Notes under the pieces: generated by a model | Told to the model about the DNA's origin: nothing | The model's database searches: none | What the model saw: only the letters and a program-made list of their open reading frames with translations | In this document: one piece after another, positions 1 to 8,770 of the stretch | How positions within the stretch are numbered: the first letter of the stretch is position 1 | Layout of the letters: the number at the start of each line of letters is the position of its first letter | Translations under genes and position numbers: made by a program | From: Thiorhodospira sibirica ATCC 700588 | GTDB taxonomy: Bacteria; Pseudomonadota; Gammaproteobacteria; Ectothiorhodospirales; Ectothiorhodospiraceae | Length of the DNA: 64,000 bases | Assembly: GCF_000227725.2 (NCBI RefSeq) | Contig: NZ_MU255056.1 | Location: forward strand, 368,088 to 432,087 | Reading direction: 5' to 3'

Positions 1-262
1 AGCGGGCGCGGATGGAATCAGATAGGCAGGGCTTCTGATAGCGCTACGCGTGATGCTGGATGTCCGATCATGCCCATGCCTGCTAAAATGCCCTGCAAAC
101 CATTTAGAACGCATATAGTGAGGATATTTGTGCGTCAAGCACTGGCCCGGTTTATCTCCAGGCCTATGCAGGACGTATCACCCGCCCCCATGCCGATCCG
201 CCCGGAATGTTTTCCAGCGGACGGTTTCTTGTTGATCAACGTGTGGAATGCGCGAGATGCCG
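1..262. other. Upstream region of hpnD, no gene recognised
   Basis: This stretch lies before the first recognisable gene. Open frames in it on both strands run into hpnD in the wrong frame and resemble no family I know. I see no convincing promoter, terminator or RNA gene. Confidence 0.4.
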
Positions 263-1138
263 ATGACCCCAGAGCGCTATTGTCAGGAAAAAGCAGCACG
301 CAGCGGTTCCAGTTTTTATTACAGCTTTTTGTTTTTGCCAGAGCCGCAGCGTTTGGCAATTACGGCCCTGTATGCCTTCTGCCGTGAAGTCGATGATGTG
401 GTGGATGAAGCCAGCGAGGCCGAGGTGGCCAAATTAAAACTGGCCTGGTGGCGCCATGAAATTGCCAGGGCCTTTTCCGGGGAGCCGTCGCATCCGGTGA
501 CGCGGGCCTTGCAGACGCCGATCCAGCGCTACCATTTGCCGCTGGAATATTTTCAGGAGATCATCGACGGGATGCAGATGGATCTGGATTATCAGGTCTA
601 TCCGAGTTTCAAGGAGTTATCTTTATATTGTTACCGGGTGGCCAGTGTGGTCGGCTTGTTGTCGGCAGAAATTTTTGGCTATCAGGACCGCAACACTCAA
701 GCCTATGCCCGCGATCTGGGCATGGCGATGCAGTTGACCAATATCTTGCGGGATGTGCGCGAGGATGCCCATCGTGGCCGTATCTATATTCCCCTGGATG
801 AGTTGCAGCGCTATCAACTGAGTATCAGCGACCTGCATCAGGGCAAAACCACCGATAATCTCAGGGCCTTGTTTACCGCACAGGCGGAGCGGGCGCGAGC
901 GTATTATGCGCAAGCTATGGCGCACCTGCCACGCCAGGACCGCTATGCCCAGCGGAGCGGCTTGATCATGGCCTCGGTGTATCAAAGCCTGCTGGCCGAG
1001 ATTGAAGCGGATGGCTATCGGGTTTTGGAGCAGCGCATCAAACTCACACCCTTGCGCAAATTGTGGATTGCCTGGCGGACCGCCCGTCAGGAATCGCGTC
1101 TCCATCGGCAATTACTCAAAACAGGTCAGCATACATGA
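263..1138 (+). CDS. hpnD: Presqualene diphosphate synthase HpnD
   Basis: This trans-isoprenyl diphosphate synthase condenses two farnesyl diphosphates to presqualene diphosphate, the first step of the HpnCDE route to squalene for hopanoids. The aspartate-rich motif CREVDDVVDE lies near residue 40, and the second, NILRDVREDA, in mid-protein. The N-terminus MTPERYCQEKAA with SGSSFYYS is typical of HpnD. I chose the ATG at 263 because family similarity begins there; in-frame ATGs at 248 and 257 would add only a few residues, and no good ribosome site decides between them. The stop overlaps the start of the next gene by 4 bases, so translation is probably coupled to HpnE. HpnC and squalene-hopene cyclase are not in the window. 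The phytoene synthase family is related, but the HpnE neighbour favours HpnD. Confidence 0.9.
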   Translation: MTPERYCQEKAARSGSSFYYSFLFLPEPQRLAITALYAFCREVDDVVDEASEAEVAKLKLAWWRHEIARAFSGEPSHPVTRALQTPIQRYHLPLEYFQEIIDGMQMDLDYQVYPSFKELSLYCYRVASVVGLLSAEIFGYQDRNTQAYARDLGMAMQLTNILRDVREDAHRGRIYIPLDELQRYQLSISDLHQGKTTDNLRALFTAQAERARAYYAQAMAHLPRQDRYAQRSGLIMASVYQSLLAEIEADGYRVLEQRIKLTPLRKLWIAWRTARQESRLHRQLLKTGQHT

Positions 1139-2463
1139 CACCATGCCACGACAGCCCCTCCTCGGTGCTGATTATCGGTGCTGGCTGGGCTGGCTTAAGT
1201 GCTGCGGTTACACTGGCCCAGCAAAAGATTCCGGTCACCGTGCTGGAGGCGGCGTTACACCCGGGCGGGCGGGCGCGCGGGCTGGAGATGAACGGTGTGC
1301 GGGTGGATAACGGCCAGCATCTGCTGATCGGGGCTTATGAGGCCACCCTGGCGATGCTGCACACCCTGGGCATGGATGAGCGTAAAGCGCTCTTGCGCAT
1401 GCCGCTGGATCTGACCATGCGCTCCCCGCGCCAGGAAGGGATCAATCTGGCCAGCCTGTACCTGCCAGCACCGCTCAATCTTGCCTTTGGTTTACTGCGC
1501 ACCTCGGGCATCCCGTGGCCGGAGCGTTTTGCCGCCTTGGTTGGCCTGGCGCGCCTGATGCGTTGGCACAGCCCCCAGGATTTACCGGTCACGACCTTAT
1601 TGCGGCATCACAAAATCCCCACGCGACTGATTGAGGGCATTTTCAATCCCTTATGTCTGGCCGCGCTGAACACCCACCCCGATATGGCCTCCGGGCAATT
1701 ATTTGCAACCGTTCTGCAGGCCAGTTTCAGCCAGCGGCGGCGCCATTCCGATCTGCTGATTCCACGGCTTGATTTAAGCGCGATGTTTGTAGATCCGGCA
1801 CGGCGCTTTATTGAGCAGCAGGGCGGCCGCTTGCTGACCCGCGCCCGCGTGCGCGCTCTGGATTATCAGGCGGAGCGCGGCTATAGAGTAGTGCTTGATG
1901 ACGGCGAATTTAGCGCCCCACAGGTGATTTTGGCAACGCCTGCGCATATTACCCAGAGCCTGTGTGCGGGCCTGCCTGCCCTGCAAACCTGGGCCACCAA
2001 ATTAAAACATTTAGACGATGAGCCGATTTGTACGGTGTATCTGCGCTATCCGGAAAAAACCCGCATGACACCGACGTTTATCGGCATGCTGGAAACCACC
2101 GGACAATGGCTGTTTGATCGGCGCCTGACCGGCACCCCTGGCGTGATGGCTGTCGTCATTTCAGCCTCTGGGGCGCACCTGCACCTGGACAATAGCGCCC
2201 TGATCAAGCAGATCAAGGCCGAGTTAAGCCTGTTTTATCCGGATTGGCCTGAGCCGCTGGATGCCTTTGTGATCCGCGAAAAGCGGGCCACCTTTCGCGC
2301 CAGCGTCGGCTGTGAACGCTTTCGCCCCAGCCACCAAATGCCCCTGCCCGGTCTGTGGCTGGCGGGTGATTACATCCAGACCGGTCTGCCGGGCACCCTG
2401 GAAGGCGCTGTTTTGAGTGGATTGCAATGCGCCAAGAGCATCGTTAACTCGAAAAATTCATAA
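1135..2463 (+). CDS. hpnE: Hydroxysqualene dehydroxylase HpnE
   Basis: This FAD-dependent amine-oxidase-like enzyme reduces hydroxysqualene to squalene, the last HpnCDE step. The N-terminal dinucleotide fold VLIIGAGWAGLSAA is followed by an acidic residue (LEAALHPGGRARG) expected to bind the FAD ribose. The C-terminus has the FAD motif LWLAGDYIQTGLPGTLEGAVLSG. The length (442 residues) fits the family. The frame is open upstream to 1063, but the ATG at 1135 overlaps the hpnD stop as ATGA, which sets the start. The hpnD-hpnE order is typical, and the pair forms one operon. The phytoene-desaturase superfamily is the nearest alternative. Confidence 0.9.
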   Translation: MTPCHDSPSSVLIIGAGWAGLSAAVTLAQQKIPVTVLEAALHPGGRARGLEMNGVRVDNGQHLLIGAYEATLAMLHTLGMDERKALLRMPLDLTMRSPRQEGINLASLYLPAPLNLAFGLLRTSGIPWPERFAALVGLARLMRWHSPQDLPVTTLLRHHKIPTRLIEGIFNPLCLAALNTHPDMASGQLFATVLQASFSQRRRHSDLLIPRLDLSAMFVDPARRFIEQQGGRLLTRARVRALDYQAERGYRVVLDDGEFSAPQVILATPAHITQSLCAGLPALQTWATKLKHLDDEPICTVYLRYPEKTRMTPTFIGMLETTGQWLFDRRLTGTPGVMAVVISASGAHLHLDNSALIKQIKAELSLFYPDWPEPLDAFVIREKRATFRASVGCERFRPSHQMPLPGLWLAGDYIQTGLPGTLEGAVLSGLQCAKSIVNSKNS

Positions 2464-2505
2464 TAAAATCATGACATTGGTAGACGTGCTGCAATAGGCA
2501 TTATC

Positions 2506-3102
2506 CTACAAGGCTTTAAGCCAGAAAAACATCTGTTTTGAAGATTCGCTGGGCTCATCCAGATCGCGCCAGCTGAAACGGGCAGACAGCTCAGCATGGC
2601 GCCGATAACCGCGTTTCTCCCAGAACTGATGCAACGGGACATAATCCTTGGGGCGGCGTGGATGATCGGCGGGGCGTTCAACCGCACAAAACGCGCTCCA
2701 GCTGAAACGCTGCAAAGCCCTGGCATGTGCTTCGCGTTCAGCGAAAAAACGCACTCCGATACCGCGCCCACGATAGGCATTCAGCAACACGGATTCGCCC
2801 AGATAAAAAATCGCGCCGGGATCATAGCCGTGTTCGATAAAAGGGGCGATGACATTTGCCGTTTCATGTGCCAGCGGCAGGGCGGTAGACGCCCCCACAA
2901 TCCGCTCACCATCACGGACAATCACCACAACACTATCCGGTGATTGTATGTAGGTCTGCAGATAACGCGCCTCATACTCCGTATCGCCATCATACAGATA
3001 GGGAAACTCGCGAAATACCTCAATGCGTAACGCGGCCAACTCAGAAATATAGGCCCTGATGCCGTCGTTGGTATAGCGTTGAATCGTCAGTGCAGTAGAC
3101 AT
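2506..3102 (-). CDS. GNAT-family N-acetyltransferase
   Basis: This protein of 198 residues has the GNAT acetyl-CoA site: a beta strand (AIFYLGESVLLNAYRGRGIGV) ending in the R/Q-x-x-G-x-G loop RGRGIG, where acetyl-CoA pyrophosphate binds. An aromatic and acidic stretch (FPYLYDGDTEYEARYL) near residue 40 occurs in a subgroup of uncharacterised environmental GNATs. The acceptor cannot be told from sequence. It faces the hpnDE operon tail to tail, and the next minus-strand gene, a transporter, starts 952 bases upstream, so it may be co-transcribed with that gene. The spacing between the two genes is only 31 bases. Confidence 0.75.
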   Translation of the reverse strand: MSTALTIQRYTNDGIRAYISELAALRIEVFREFPYLYDGDTEYEARYLQTYIQSPDSVVVIVRDGERIVGASTALPLAHETANVIAPFIEHGYDPGAIFYLGESVLLNAYRGRGIGVRFFAEREAHARALQRFSWSAFCAVERPADHPRRPKDYVPLHQFWEKRGYRRHAELSARFSWRDLDEPSESSKQMFFWLKAL

Positions 3103-3133
3103 TCTATATCTGCCTATGGATCAGCGCCCGGCC

Positions 3134-4054
3134 TTAAAACAGACTGGCCAGACGGTAGGTCAGTGGGAGGGTGACAAAGGCCAGCAGCGTAGTCAGGGTG
3201 ACGGCGGCGGCGTACAGCGCACTGTCCAGGCGATAACGATCACATAACACCAGTCCAAGCACCATCGCAGGCATGGCCGCTTCAAGCACCACCGCAATTA
3301 ATACCTCGCCCTCCAGTCCTAAAAAATGCGCCGCAAACCAGGCAAACAGCGGCTGAATTGCCAGCTGAATCAACACCACCGGCAACAAAAACCGCAGATA
3401 TTCCATCCGCCATGTGCGCCATACCAGCGCCAGGCCCAGAGAAAACAGCATCAAGGGAATGACGCCATTGCCCAGCATGGTCAGCCAGGACTCAAACCAC
3501 GGCAACAGCGGCACGCCGCTGAGATTGAGCGTCACGCCCAAGGCCGCCGCCCACAAAGACGGCACGCGCAGCAGGGTGGTCAGCGGATTGACCTGCGCCG
3601 CACCGTCGCCCATGCGGCTGGCCACCAAAATGCCCACCGTCAACAGAATCGGAGTACAGGCAAACAGATCATATTGAATGGCGACAAAACGCCCCAGATC
3701 GCCAAACAGGCTTTCCAGCAAGGGCAAACCGAGATACGTGGCATTGGGAAAAGCCGCCGCCAGAATCACCGTCCCGGTAACCCGACGCTGCGCCTTGCAA
3801 AATCGACAACTCCCCCACGCCAATAGCATCGCCAGCACCACCGACAAGCCCGCCACCACGGCAATGCGCCAGGATTGCCCATCGAGCGGCGCCTGCCACA
3901 ACACCACCAACACCAAGGCCGGCAGCAGCAGAAAATACACCAGCGTGGTTAATACCTGACGGGTGGTGTCAGCATCCAGACCACCGGGTTTGAGAGTACG
4001 CCAGATCCATCCGCACAGGATCAGCGCACCCATTTGACTGATAATGGAAAGCAT
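3134..4054 (-). CDS. AEC-family membrane transporter
   Basis: This is a hydrophobic protein of 306 residues with about ten predicted membrane segments in two five-helix halves, as in the auxin efflux carrier (AEC) family. The segments run from ISQMGALILCGWIW at the N-terminus to TLTTLLAFVTLPLTY near the end. The sequence ATYLGLPLLESLFGD in the first half matches the conserved N-x-x-x-x-G-x-P region of the family. Bacterial AEC proteins move malate, malonate and other organic acids, mostly inferred; no substrate can be assigned here. The minus-strand GNAT gene follows 31 bases downstream. A repeat-rich gap lies upstream. Confidence 0.8.
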   Translation of the reverse strand: MLSIISQMGALILCGWIWRTLKPGGLDADTTRQVLTTLVYFLLLPALVLVVLWQAPLDGQSWRIAVVAGLSVVLAMLLAWGSCRFCKAQRRVTGTVILAAAFPNATYLGLPLLESLFGDLGRFVAIQYDLFACTPILLTVGILVASRMGDGAAQVNPLTTLLRVPSLWAAALGVTLNLSGVPLLPWFESWLTMLGNGVIPLMLFSLGLALVWRTWRMEYLRFLLPVVLIQLAIQPLFAWFAAHFLGLEGEVLIAVVLEAAMPAMVLGLVLCDRYRLDSALYAAAVTLTTLLAFVTLPLTYRLASLF

Positions 4055-4186
4055 CGTATCGGAAGGGAAAGGGAAACGGGCTGCGAGTATAACAGCCCGT
4101 CAACAGGCTGACATCCTGGGAACGCCGAGGTATCACTCGGCAGCTTGGCTTGGAGCACCGCTCACCAGAGCGGCATTAAAGATGTG

Positions 4187-4239
4187 GCGGCATTTTCCAG
4201 ATGCCGCTTCAAAAAAAGCGACGGCTAGAAGCCGCCGCC
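4187..4239. repeat. Double-hairpin repeat, copy 1
   Basis: The first hairpin has a perfect 7-bp stem (GCGGCAT/ATGCCGC). It is followed by TTC and an A7 run, then a second hairpin near GCGACGGC/GCCGCCGC. It belongs to the dispersed family also seen at 14526, 31497, 36085, 40494, 42200, 42285, 45039 and, degenerately, 47760. Confidence 0.75.
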
Positions 4240-4277
4240 AATTCGTGCGTAGCTGGTGTGTGGCGCTCCATAATCAT

Positions 4278-4301
4278 GCGGAGCGGATGCTCCGCGCTCC
4301 C
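4278..4301 (-). repeat. 24-base GC-rich palindromic unit, copy A
   Basis: The reverse complement matches 13513-13536 at 23 of 24 bases by eye. The unit is itself palindromic (GCGGAGC...GCTCCGC). It may be a REP-like element or the end of a larger dispersed repeat. Confidence 0.6.
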
Positions 4302-4403
4302 AGGGGTGAATTTTTGCCGCTTTTATCAATAGAATGCTGTAGGTCTGCTACACTTTAGCCACGATTTGATCTTAAACGTAGCGAGCAGGGTTGGTGTATT
4401 GCG

Positions 4404-5321
4404 GTGACTGGTAAGCCATCATCTTCTAGTGTCGCACCCCGCCGAGGGCTGTGGTGGCGGTTGCGTCAATATGCCGTGTTGGTGCGTTTGCACCGACCGA
4501 TCGGCATTTTTTTATTGCTCTGGCCGACCTTGTGGGCCTTGTGGATTGCCGCCGAAGGGGTCCCTGATCTGCTGGTGCTGGGGGTCTTTGTGGCCGGGGT
4601 GGCGCTGATGCGCTCGGCGGGCTGTGCGATTAATGATTATGCCGACCGTGATATTGATCGGCATATCCGGCGCACCCAGCAGCGCCCGCTGGCCCAAGGT
4701 GAGCTGGCGCCCTGGGAGGCGGTGGCAGTGTTTGTGGGGTTGAGCCTGATCGCCTTTGGGCTGGTGTTGCTGATGAATCCGCTGACCATTGCCTTGTCGG
4801 TGGTCGCTGTTTTATTGGCGCTCAGTTATCCTTTCATGAAGCGTTACCATCATTTGCCGCAGGTGCATCTGGGGGCCGCCTTTGGCTGGGCGGTGCCGAT
4901 GGCCTTCAGCGCCCAGACCGGGGAGTTTCCGCCGCCGGTGGCATGGCTTTTGTTTGTGGCTACGCTGTTATGGGCGACGATTTATGACACTATGTATGCG
5001 ATGGCGGATCGCGATGATGATCTCAAGATCGGCGTGAAATCCACGGCGGTGCTGTTTGGCGAGGCGGATCGGGCTATTCTGGCGGTGTTGCAGGGATTGT
5101 TGCTGATGGCGCTGGTGTCGGTGGGTCAACAGGCGGGTCTGGGATGGCCTTATTATCTGGCGGTCAGTGTTGCCGGTATTTTGGCGCTATATCAGCAATA
5201 TCTGATTTATGATCGTCAGCCACAGCTTTGCCTGCGGGCGTTTTTAAATAACAATTGGTTGGGTGCGGTTGTTTTTGCCGGGCTGGTGTTTGATTATGCC
5301 TTGCCGCGCAGTGCTATCTGA
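4404..5321 (+). CDS. ubiA: 4-hydroxybenzoate octaprenyltransferase UbiA
   Basis: This inner-membrane prenyltransferase attaches the polyprenyl tail to 4-hydroxybenzoate in ubiquinone synthesis. Both metal-diphosphate motifs are visible: [12 protein letters not shown] with the NDxxDxxxD pattern near residue 77, and [13 protein letters not shown] near residue 195. About eight hydrophobic helices surround them, and [20 protein letters not shown] at the N-terminus is characteristic. The length (305) is slightly above the E. coli protein. The start is GTG; no ATG lies nearby in frame. UbiC, often adjacent, is absent here. The following CheY-like gene starts 36 bases later and may be co-transcribed. 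Confidence 0.93.
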   Translation: MTGKPSSSSVAPRRGLWWRLRQYAVLVRLHRPIGIFLLLWPTLWALWIAAEGVPDLLVLGVFVAGVALMRSAGCAINDYADRDIDRHIRRTQQRPLAQGELAPWEAVAVFVGLSLIAFGLVLLMNPLTIALSVVAVLLALSYPFMKRYHHLPQVHLGAAFGWAVPMAFSAQTGEFPPPVAWLLFVATLLWATIYDTMYAMADRDDDLKIGVKSTAVLFGEADRAILAVLQGLLLMALVSVGQQAGLGWPYYLAVSVAGILALYQQYLIYDRQPQLCLRAFLNNNWLGAVVFAGLVFDYALPRSAI

Positions 5322-5357
5322 TTTCTTAAACCTCTTTGCAACTCAAGGAGATTGGGC

Positions 5358-5729
5358 TTGAAAACCATTTTGTTGGTGGATGACTCCACAACTATCATTC
5401 TCAGTGTGAGTGAAATCATTACCAAGGCAGGCTATAAGGTTGCCAAGGCCTGTCATGGCGTTGATGCCCTGGGGCAGATCAAAAGCGGCGTCAAACCCGA
5501 TTTGATTATCACTGACCTGAATATGCCGCAGATGAATGGCATTGAATTTATCCGTGAGGTGCGCAAACTTCCGGGCTTTCGTTTCACGCCGATTTTGATG
5601 TTGACCACTGAATCACAGCAGGCCAAGCGCATGGAGGGCAAGGAGGCAGGAGCAACCGGCTGGCTGGTCAAGCCAATTTCCGGGCCGGATTTGCTCAAAA
5701 CCATCAAGCAGGTTTTGCCGGGTGCTTAG
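5358..5729 (+). CDS. CheY-like single-domain response regulator
   Basis: This free receiver domain of 123 residues has acidic residues VDDS (8-9), the phospho-acceptor Asp53 in ITDLNMPQMNG, a conserved Thr in MLTTES, and Lys in WLVKPIS. It has no output domain, so it should act by binding a partner, as CheY does. I chose TTG at 5358 because AAGGAG at 5345-5350 sits 7 bases before it; the other TTG at 5352 would be only 1 base away. The gene is followed 3 bases later by a chemoreceptor gene and then RsbR/S/T-like genes, so it is the likely phosphorelay partner of this island. No CheA is encoded nearby. Confidence 0.9.
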   Translation: MKTILLVDDSTTIILSVSEIITKAGYKVAKACHGVDALGQIKSGVKPDLIITDLNMPQMNGIEFIREVRKLPGFRFTPILMLTTESQQAKRMEGKEAGATGWLVKPISGPDLLKTIKQVLPGA

Positions 5730-5732
5730 GGC

Positions 5733-7028
5733 GTGTCTCCTCACTCAATGGACACAACGACAGCACGCACGTCGCCACCCGGCGATGAGTTTATTCATTC
5801 GGGCTATCGCCAGCTGTCCCTGGCGCGGCGTCATCTGATTTTGAGCACAGTGCTGGCGGCCTCGGTGATCTGGTTTTTGCAGTATTTTACCGCCGATTTT
5901 CTGGCCTGGCTGGCGCAGTATTTGGGGATCAGTGCGCGATTTGTCAGCGCCACGGTGATCTCCGCAAGCTTTGTGGTGGTGGCCTTTGCGATCAGTTATC
6001 TGTTTATGCGCTCAAGCCTGGGCGCTTTGGGGGAACTGGCCAGAAGTACCACCAGCACCTTGCATTATGTCGGCCAGCTGGAGGAAAAATGCAGCGTCGT
6101 CAGTGAATGCCTGGAAGACAGCGCCCAGCTTGATGAGGTGTTCAGCCGTAATTTGCAGCGGGTGATTGAGGAAACCGAACAGGCCTCGGTGGATATCGTC
6201 AAACGGGTGCAACAGCTGGATAGAATTGCCTCGGAACTGGTCGGTTATCTGAATCGCGCTGATCTGGACACCACCGATATGCAAGATGAGATCCAAAAAA
6301 GCACCGACATCATCGAGCGCATTGGCCAGTTTATGCAGCGTTTGCCGGAAAAAATCGAGGAAGACCGGCAGAGTATGCGCGCCATTGTCGATGAAATCAG
6401 TCAGATGGATGGCATGGCCGAGGTGATCAAATCCATCAGCGAGCAGACCAATTTACTGGCGCTCAACGCGGCGATTGAGGCCGCCCGCGCGGGTGAACAT
6501 GGGCGCGGTTTTGCGGTGGTAGCGGATGAGGTGCGTACCTTGGCGGTGCGTGCGACCCAGGCGGCAGAAACCATTCAGCATACGATCAAAAGCGCGCAGC
6601 AAACGGTGTATGTCAACTTTGAAAAAGGCACTGACCGCCATGCGCAGGAGGAATTGCGCGAGGCCTCCTCGGTGCTGGAGTCGATTCACCGCCTGCAGGA
6701 AAGCTATGAAGACATGAAGCAGTTTTATAAAACGCTGCTTACCGTCACACGCCAGCATAACAGTGATCTGGCAGAACAGATTGTCAATGCACTCGGGTCT
6801 TTGCAGTTTCAGGATATCGTGCGCCAACGCCTGGAGCGCATGCAATATGCACTGACGCAGCGCGATATCGCCTTGCGTCGTTTAGCCACTGAAGTCACCG
6901 AGCCGGGCTTATTAAACATGGATAATTTTGCCATTCTGGCACAACTGAATCAGGAATACGAAAGGGCGGAAAAAAGTCATGGCATGGACGATGCGCAAGA
7001 CGACGGCCCACCAATCCAGCTTTTTTGA
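5733..7028 (+). CDS. Methyl-accepting chemotaxis protein without sensor domain
   Basis: This chemoreceptor-like protein has two closely spaced membrane segments (about 34-52 and 71-93) and no room for a periplasmic sensor domain. A coiled coil follows, with the conserved hairpin tip (about 232-270) containing [20 protein letters not shown] and [15 protein letters not shown]. This tip normally binds CheA and CheW. No clear HAMP domain is visible. The last residues are PPIQLF, resembling the VELF ends of CheD and the second receptor in this window. The start is GTG 5733 or ATG 5748, and neither has a strong ribosome site. Its place between a CheY-like gene and a stressosome set suggests that it feeds signals into that set. 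Confidence 0.88.
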   Translation: MSPHSMDTTTARTSPPGDEFIHSGYRQLSLARRHLILSTVLAASVIWFLQYFTADFLAWLAQYLGISARFVSATVISASFVVVAFAISYLFMRSSLGALGELARSTTSTLHYVGQLEEKCSVVSECLEDSAQLDEVFSRNLQRVIEETEQASVDIVKRVQQLDRIASELVGYLNRADLDTTDMQDEIQKSTDIIERIGQFMQRLPEKIEEDRQSMRAIVDEISQMDGMAEVIKSISEQTNLLALNAAIEAARAGEHGRGFAVVADEVRTLAVRATQAAETIQHTIKSAQQTVYVNFEKGTDRHAQEELREASSVLESIHRLQESYEDMKQFYKTLLTVTRQHNSDLAEQIVNALGSLQFQDIVRQRLERMQYALTQRDIALRRLATEVTEPGLLNMDNFAILAQLNQEYERAEKSHGMDDAQDDGPPIQLF

Positions 7029-7049
7029 TCCTTAAAGTGATTTGAATCA

Positions 7050-7937
7050 ATGACTATGAAACCTGATGCCTTTCAACGTGTATTGGTGGAAATCTTGCAC
7101 AGTCAGCATGATCAGCTTGTGAATCGCTGGCTGTCTGAGGTGCATGCCGATGAGTCGCCGCCGGGCAATCTAAGCGGCAATGCCTATCGCGATCTCTTGC
7201 GCCAGCATGCTACCCGTATCCTGCAAGAATTAGCCCAAACCTTAAGCGACAATGCCCACGACTGGCGCCTGGAGTACTATCCGCATTTTTGCCAGGTACT
7301 GCGTGAAATCAGCGCCCAGCAGGCCAAGCAGGGCTTTTCCCCCACCAAGAGCACCCATTGGATCCTGGGGCTGAAAAAAGCCCTGCAGGTGGCGTTAAAC
7401 GAACAGCTCGTCGGACAGGGCGAGGCGCTGATGCTGGCCATTAAGAGCCTGGATCAGATTGTTGACAGCATGTTGGTGTTTGTCATCAATTCCTTTGTTG
7501 AAGCCCGCGAGAAGGTCATCTTGCAGCAAAGCATCGCCTTGATGGAGCAGTCCATCCCGGTGGTGCGGGTGTGGAACCGCATCTTGATGATGACCCTGAT
7601 CGGGGTGATCGACACCCAGCGGGCGCGCCAATTAACCGAACGCCTGCTGGAAAATGTCTCCAAAACGGAGGCTTTGGTGACGATCATTGATGTGACCGGG
7701 GTGCCGGTGCTGGATACCAGTGTGGCCGGGCACTTATTGAAAACCATTGCCGCTGCAAATATGCTGGGCACCCAGGTGATCATGACCGGTATCAATCCCG
7801 AAGGCGCCCAAACCCTGGTTAAACTGGGTATCAACTTTCCCGACATCACCACCCGCGCCACCTTGCGTTCCGGGCTGGCGGAGGCGCTGCGCATGATCGG
7901 TTATCAGGTGATTCCCCTGCAGCAAGGCACGCATTGA
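7050..7937 (+). CDS. rsbR: RsbR-like stressosome protein (RsbRD_N + STAS)
   Basis: The protein (295 residues) pairs a helical N-terminal RsbRD-type sensor region (about 1-150) with a C-terminal STAS domain. The STAS part keeps both threonines that RsbT phosphorylates in Bacillus RsbR: Thr189 in GVIDTQRA and Thr223 in PVLDTSVAG, spaced 34 residues as in B. subtilis (171/205). In stressosomes RsbR and RsbS form a large shell that holds the kinase RsbT until stress releases it. The stop shares one base with the start of the RsbS gene. The input of the N-terminal region is unknown; the adjacent receptor is a candidate. Confidence 0.88.
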   Translation: MTMKPDAFQRVLVEILHSQHDQLVNRWLSEVHADESPPGNLSGNAYRDLLRQHATRILQELAQTLSDNAHDWRLEYYPHFCQVLREISAQQAKQGFSPTKSTHWILGLKKALQVALNEQLVGQGEALMLAIKSLDQIVDSMLVFVINSFVEAREKVILQQSIALMEQSIPVVRVWNRILMMTLIGVIDTQRARQLTERLLENVSKTEALVTIIDVTGVPVLDTSVAGHLLKTIAAANMLGTQVIMTGINPEGAQTLVKLGINFPDITTRATLRSGLAEALRMIGYQVIPLQQGTH

Positions 7938-8353
7938 TGAGAATTCCCATCCTGAGACTGGGTAATATCCTGCTCACCTCCATTCAGGTCGATCTGACCG
8001 ATGAGGATGTGATGCTGTTTCAAAATGATGTGGTCAACGAGGTCTCGCGCACCGAGGCGATGGGCCTGGCCATTGATATCACCGCCCTGGAAATTGTCGA
8101 TTCCTTTATGGCGCGGGTGATCAATGATACGGCGAATATGGCGCGATTGCTGGGCGCTGAGGTAGTGGTGTGCGGGATTCAACCCACTGTGGCGATGACC
8201 TTGGTGGAAATGGGGCGGGGGCTTTTGGGGGCACAAAGCACCTTCAATCTGGAGCAGGGCCTAATTGTGCTGCGTCAGCGGATTGTACAACGCGCGGATT
8301 TATGGGCCTTCGACGACGATGAGCGAAGCCGTGACCGGCCATTCAATTTTTAG
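7937..8353 (+). CDS. rsbS: RsbS-like stressosome scaffold (STAS)
   Basis: This single STAS domain of 138 residues contains the RsbS signature ITALEIVDSFMARVI. Ser56 corresponds to the RsbT target Ser59 of B. subtilis. The function known from the family is to complete the stressosome core and sequester RsbT. The ATG at 7937 overlaps the rsbR stop (TGATG) and is preferred over the TTG at 7934. The 3' end overlaps the RsbT gene by 35 bases, indicating tight coupling. The order R-S-T matches known stressosome operons. Confidence 0.9.
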   Translation: MRIPILRLGNILLTSIQVDLTDEDVMLFQNDVVNEVSRTEAMGLAIDITALEIVDSFMARVINDTANMARLLGAEVVVCGIQPTVAMTLVEMGRGLLGAQSTFNLEQGLIVLRQRIVQRADLWAFDDDERSRDRPFNF

Positions 8354-8753
8354 TATTGAGATCACTGATCCCAGTGATGTCGTCAGTGCGCGCAGCAAAG
8401 CGCGTGAAATCGCTGCCGGGCTTGGCCTGGGTAGCGCAGATCAAACGCGGCTGGCCACCGCCATCTCCGAGATCACCCGTAACGTCATTCAATATGCCGG
8501 ACCAGGCGGCGGCGTGTGCCGTTTATTTGATGAATCGGATAATGAATGGATTCGTATTCGCATTGAGGTCGAGGACTGGGGCATTGGCATCACCGATGTC
8601 GTTGCTGCCCTGCGCGATGGCTATTCCACCGGCGGCGGTCTGGGGGCGGGGTTGCCCGGTGCCCGGCGCTTGATGGATCAGTTTGATATCCAGTCACATC
8701 CGGGCTGCACCAAGGTGGAGATGAGCATGATCCGCCGCCGACATCACGGCTAA
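8319..8753 (+). CDS. rsbT: RsbT-like serine/threonine kinase
   Basis: This GHKL-fold kinase of 144 residues phosphorylates RsbS and RsbR and, once released, acts on a downstream partner. Visible motifs are the N-box ISEITRNVIQYAG (about 50-61), the G1 box EDWGIGI (85-91) and the glycine-rich lid STGGGLGAGLPGARR (103-117). The ATG at 8319 is the first start consistent with the family; the frame stays open to 8265. No RsbU or RsbX phosphatase gene follows, so the output is not local. The neighbouring minus-strand gene is an HDOD protein. A REC-PP2C protein at 49.3 kb is one possible remote partner, but that is speculation. Confidence 0.9.
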   Translation: MSEAVTGHSIFSIEITDPSDVVSARSKAREIAAGLGLGSADQTRLATAISEITRNVIQYAGPGGGVCRLFDESDNEWIRIRIEVEDWGIGITDVVAALRDGYSTGGGLGAGLPGARRLMDQFDIQSHPGCTKVEMSMIRRRHHG

Positions 8754-8770
8754 GGCGCAGATGGCCACGC

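Larger units (their letters stand above)
4055..4403. other. Repeat-rich intergenic region
   Basis: This gap of 349 bases between divergently read genes has no supported gene. It holds one copy of the dispersed double-hairpin repeat (4187-4239) and a 24-base palindromic unit (4278-4301) that recurs at 13513-13536. Promoters of both flanking genes should lie here, but I cannot place them with confidence. Confidence 0.6.

Noticed and set aside
70-387. Open frames before and over the start of hpnD
   Set aside because: They overlap hpnD in other frames and show no motif or ribosome site.
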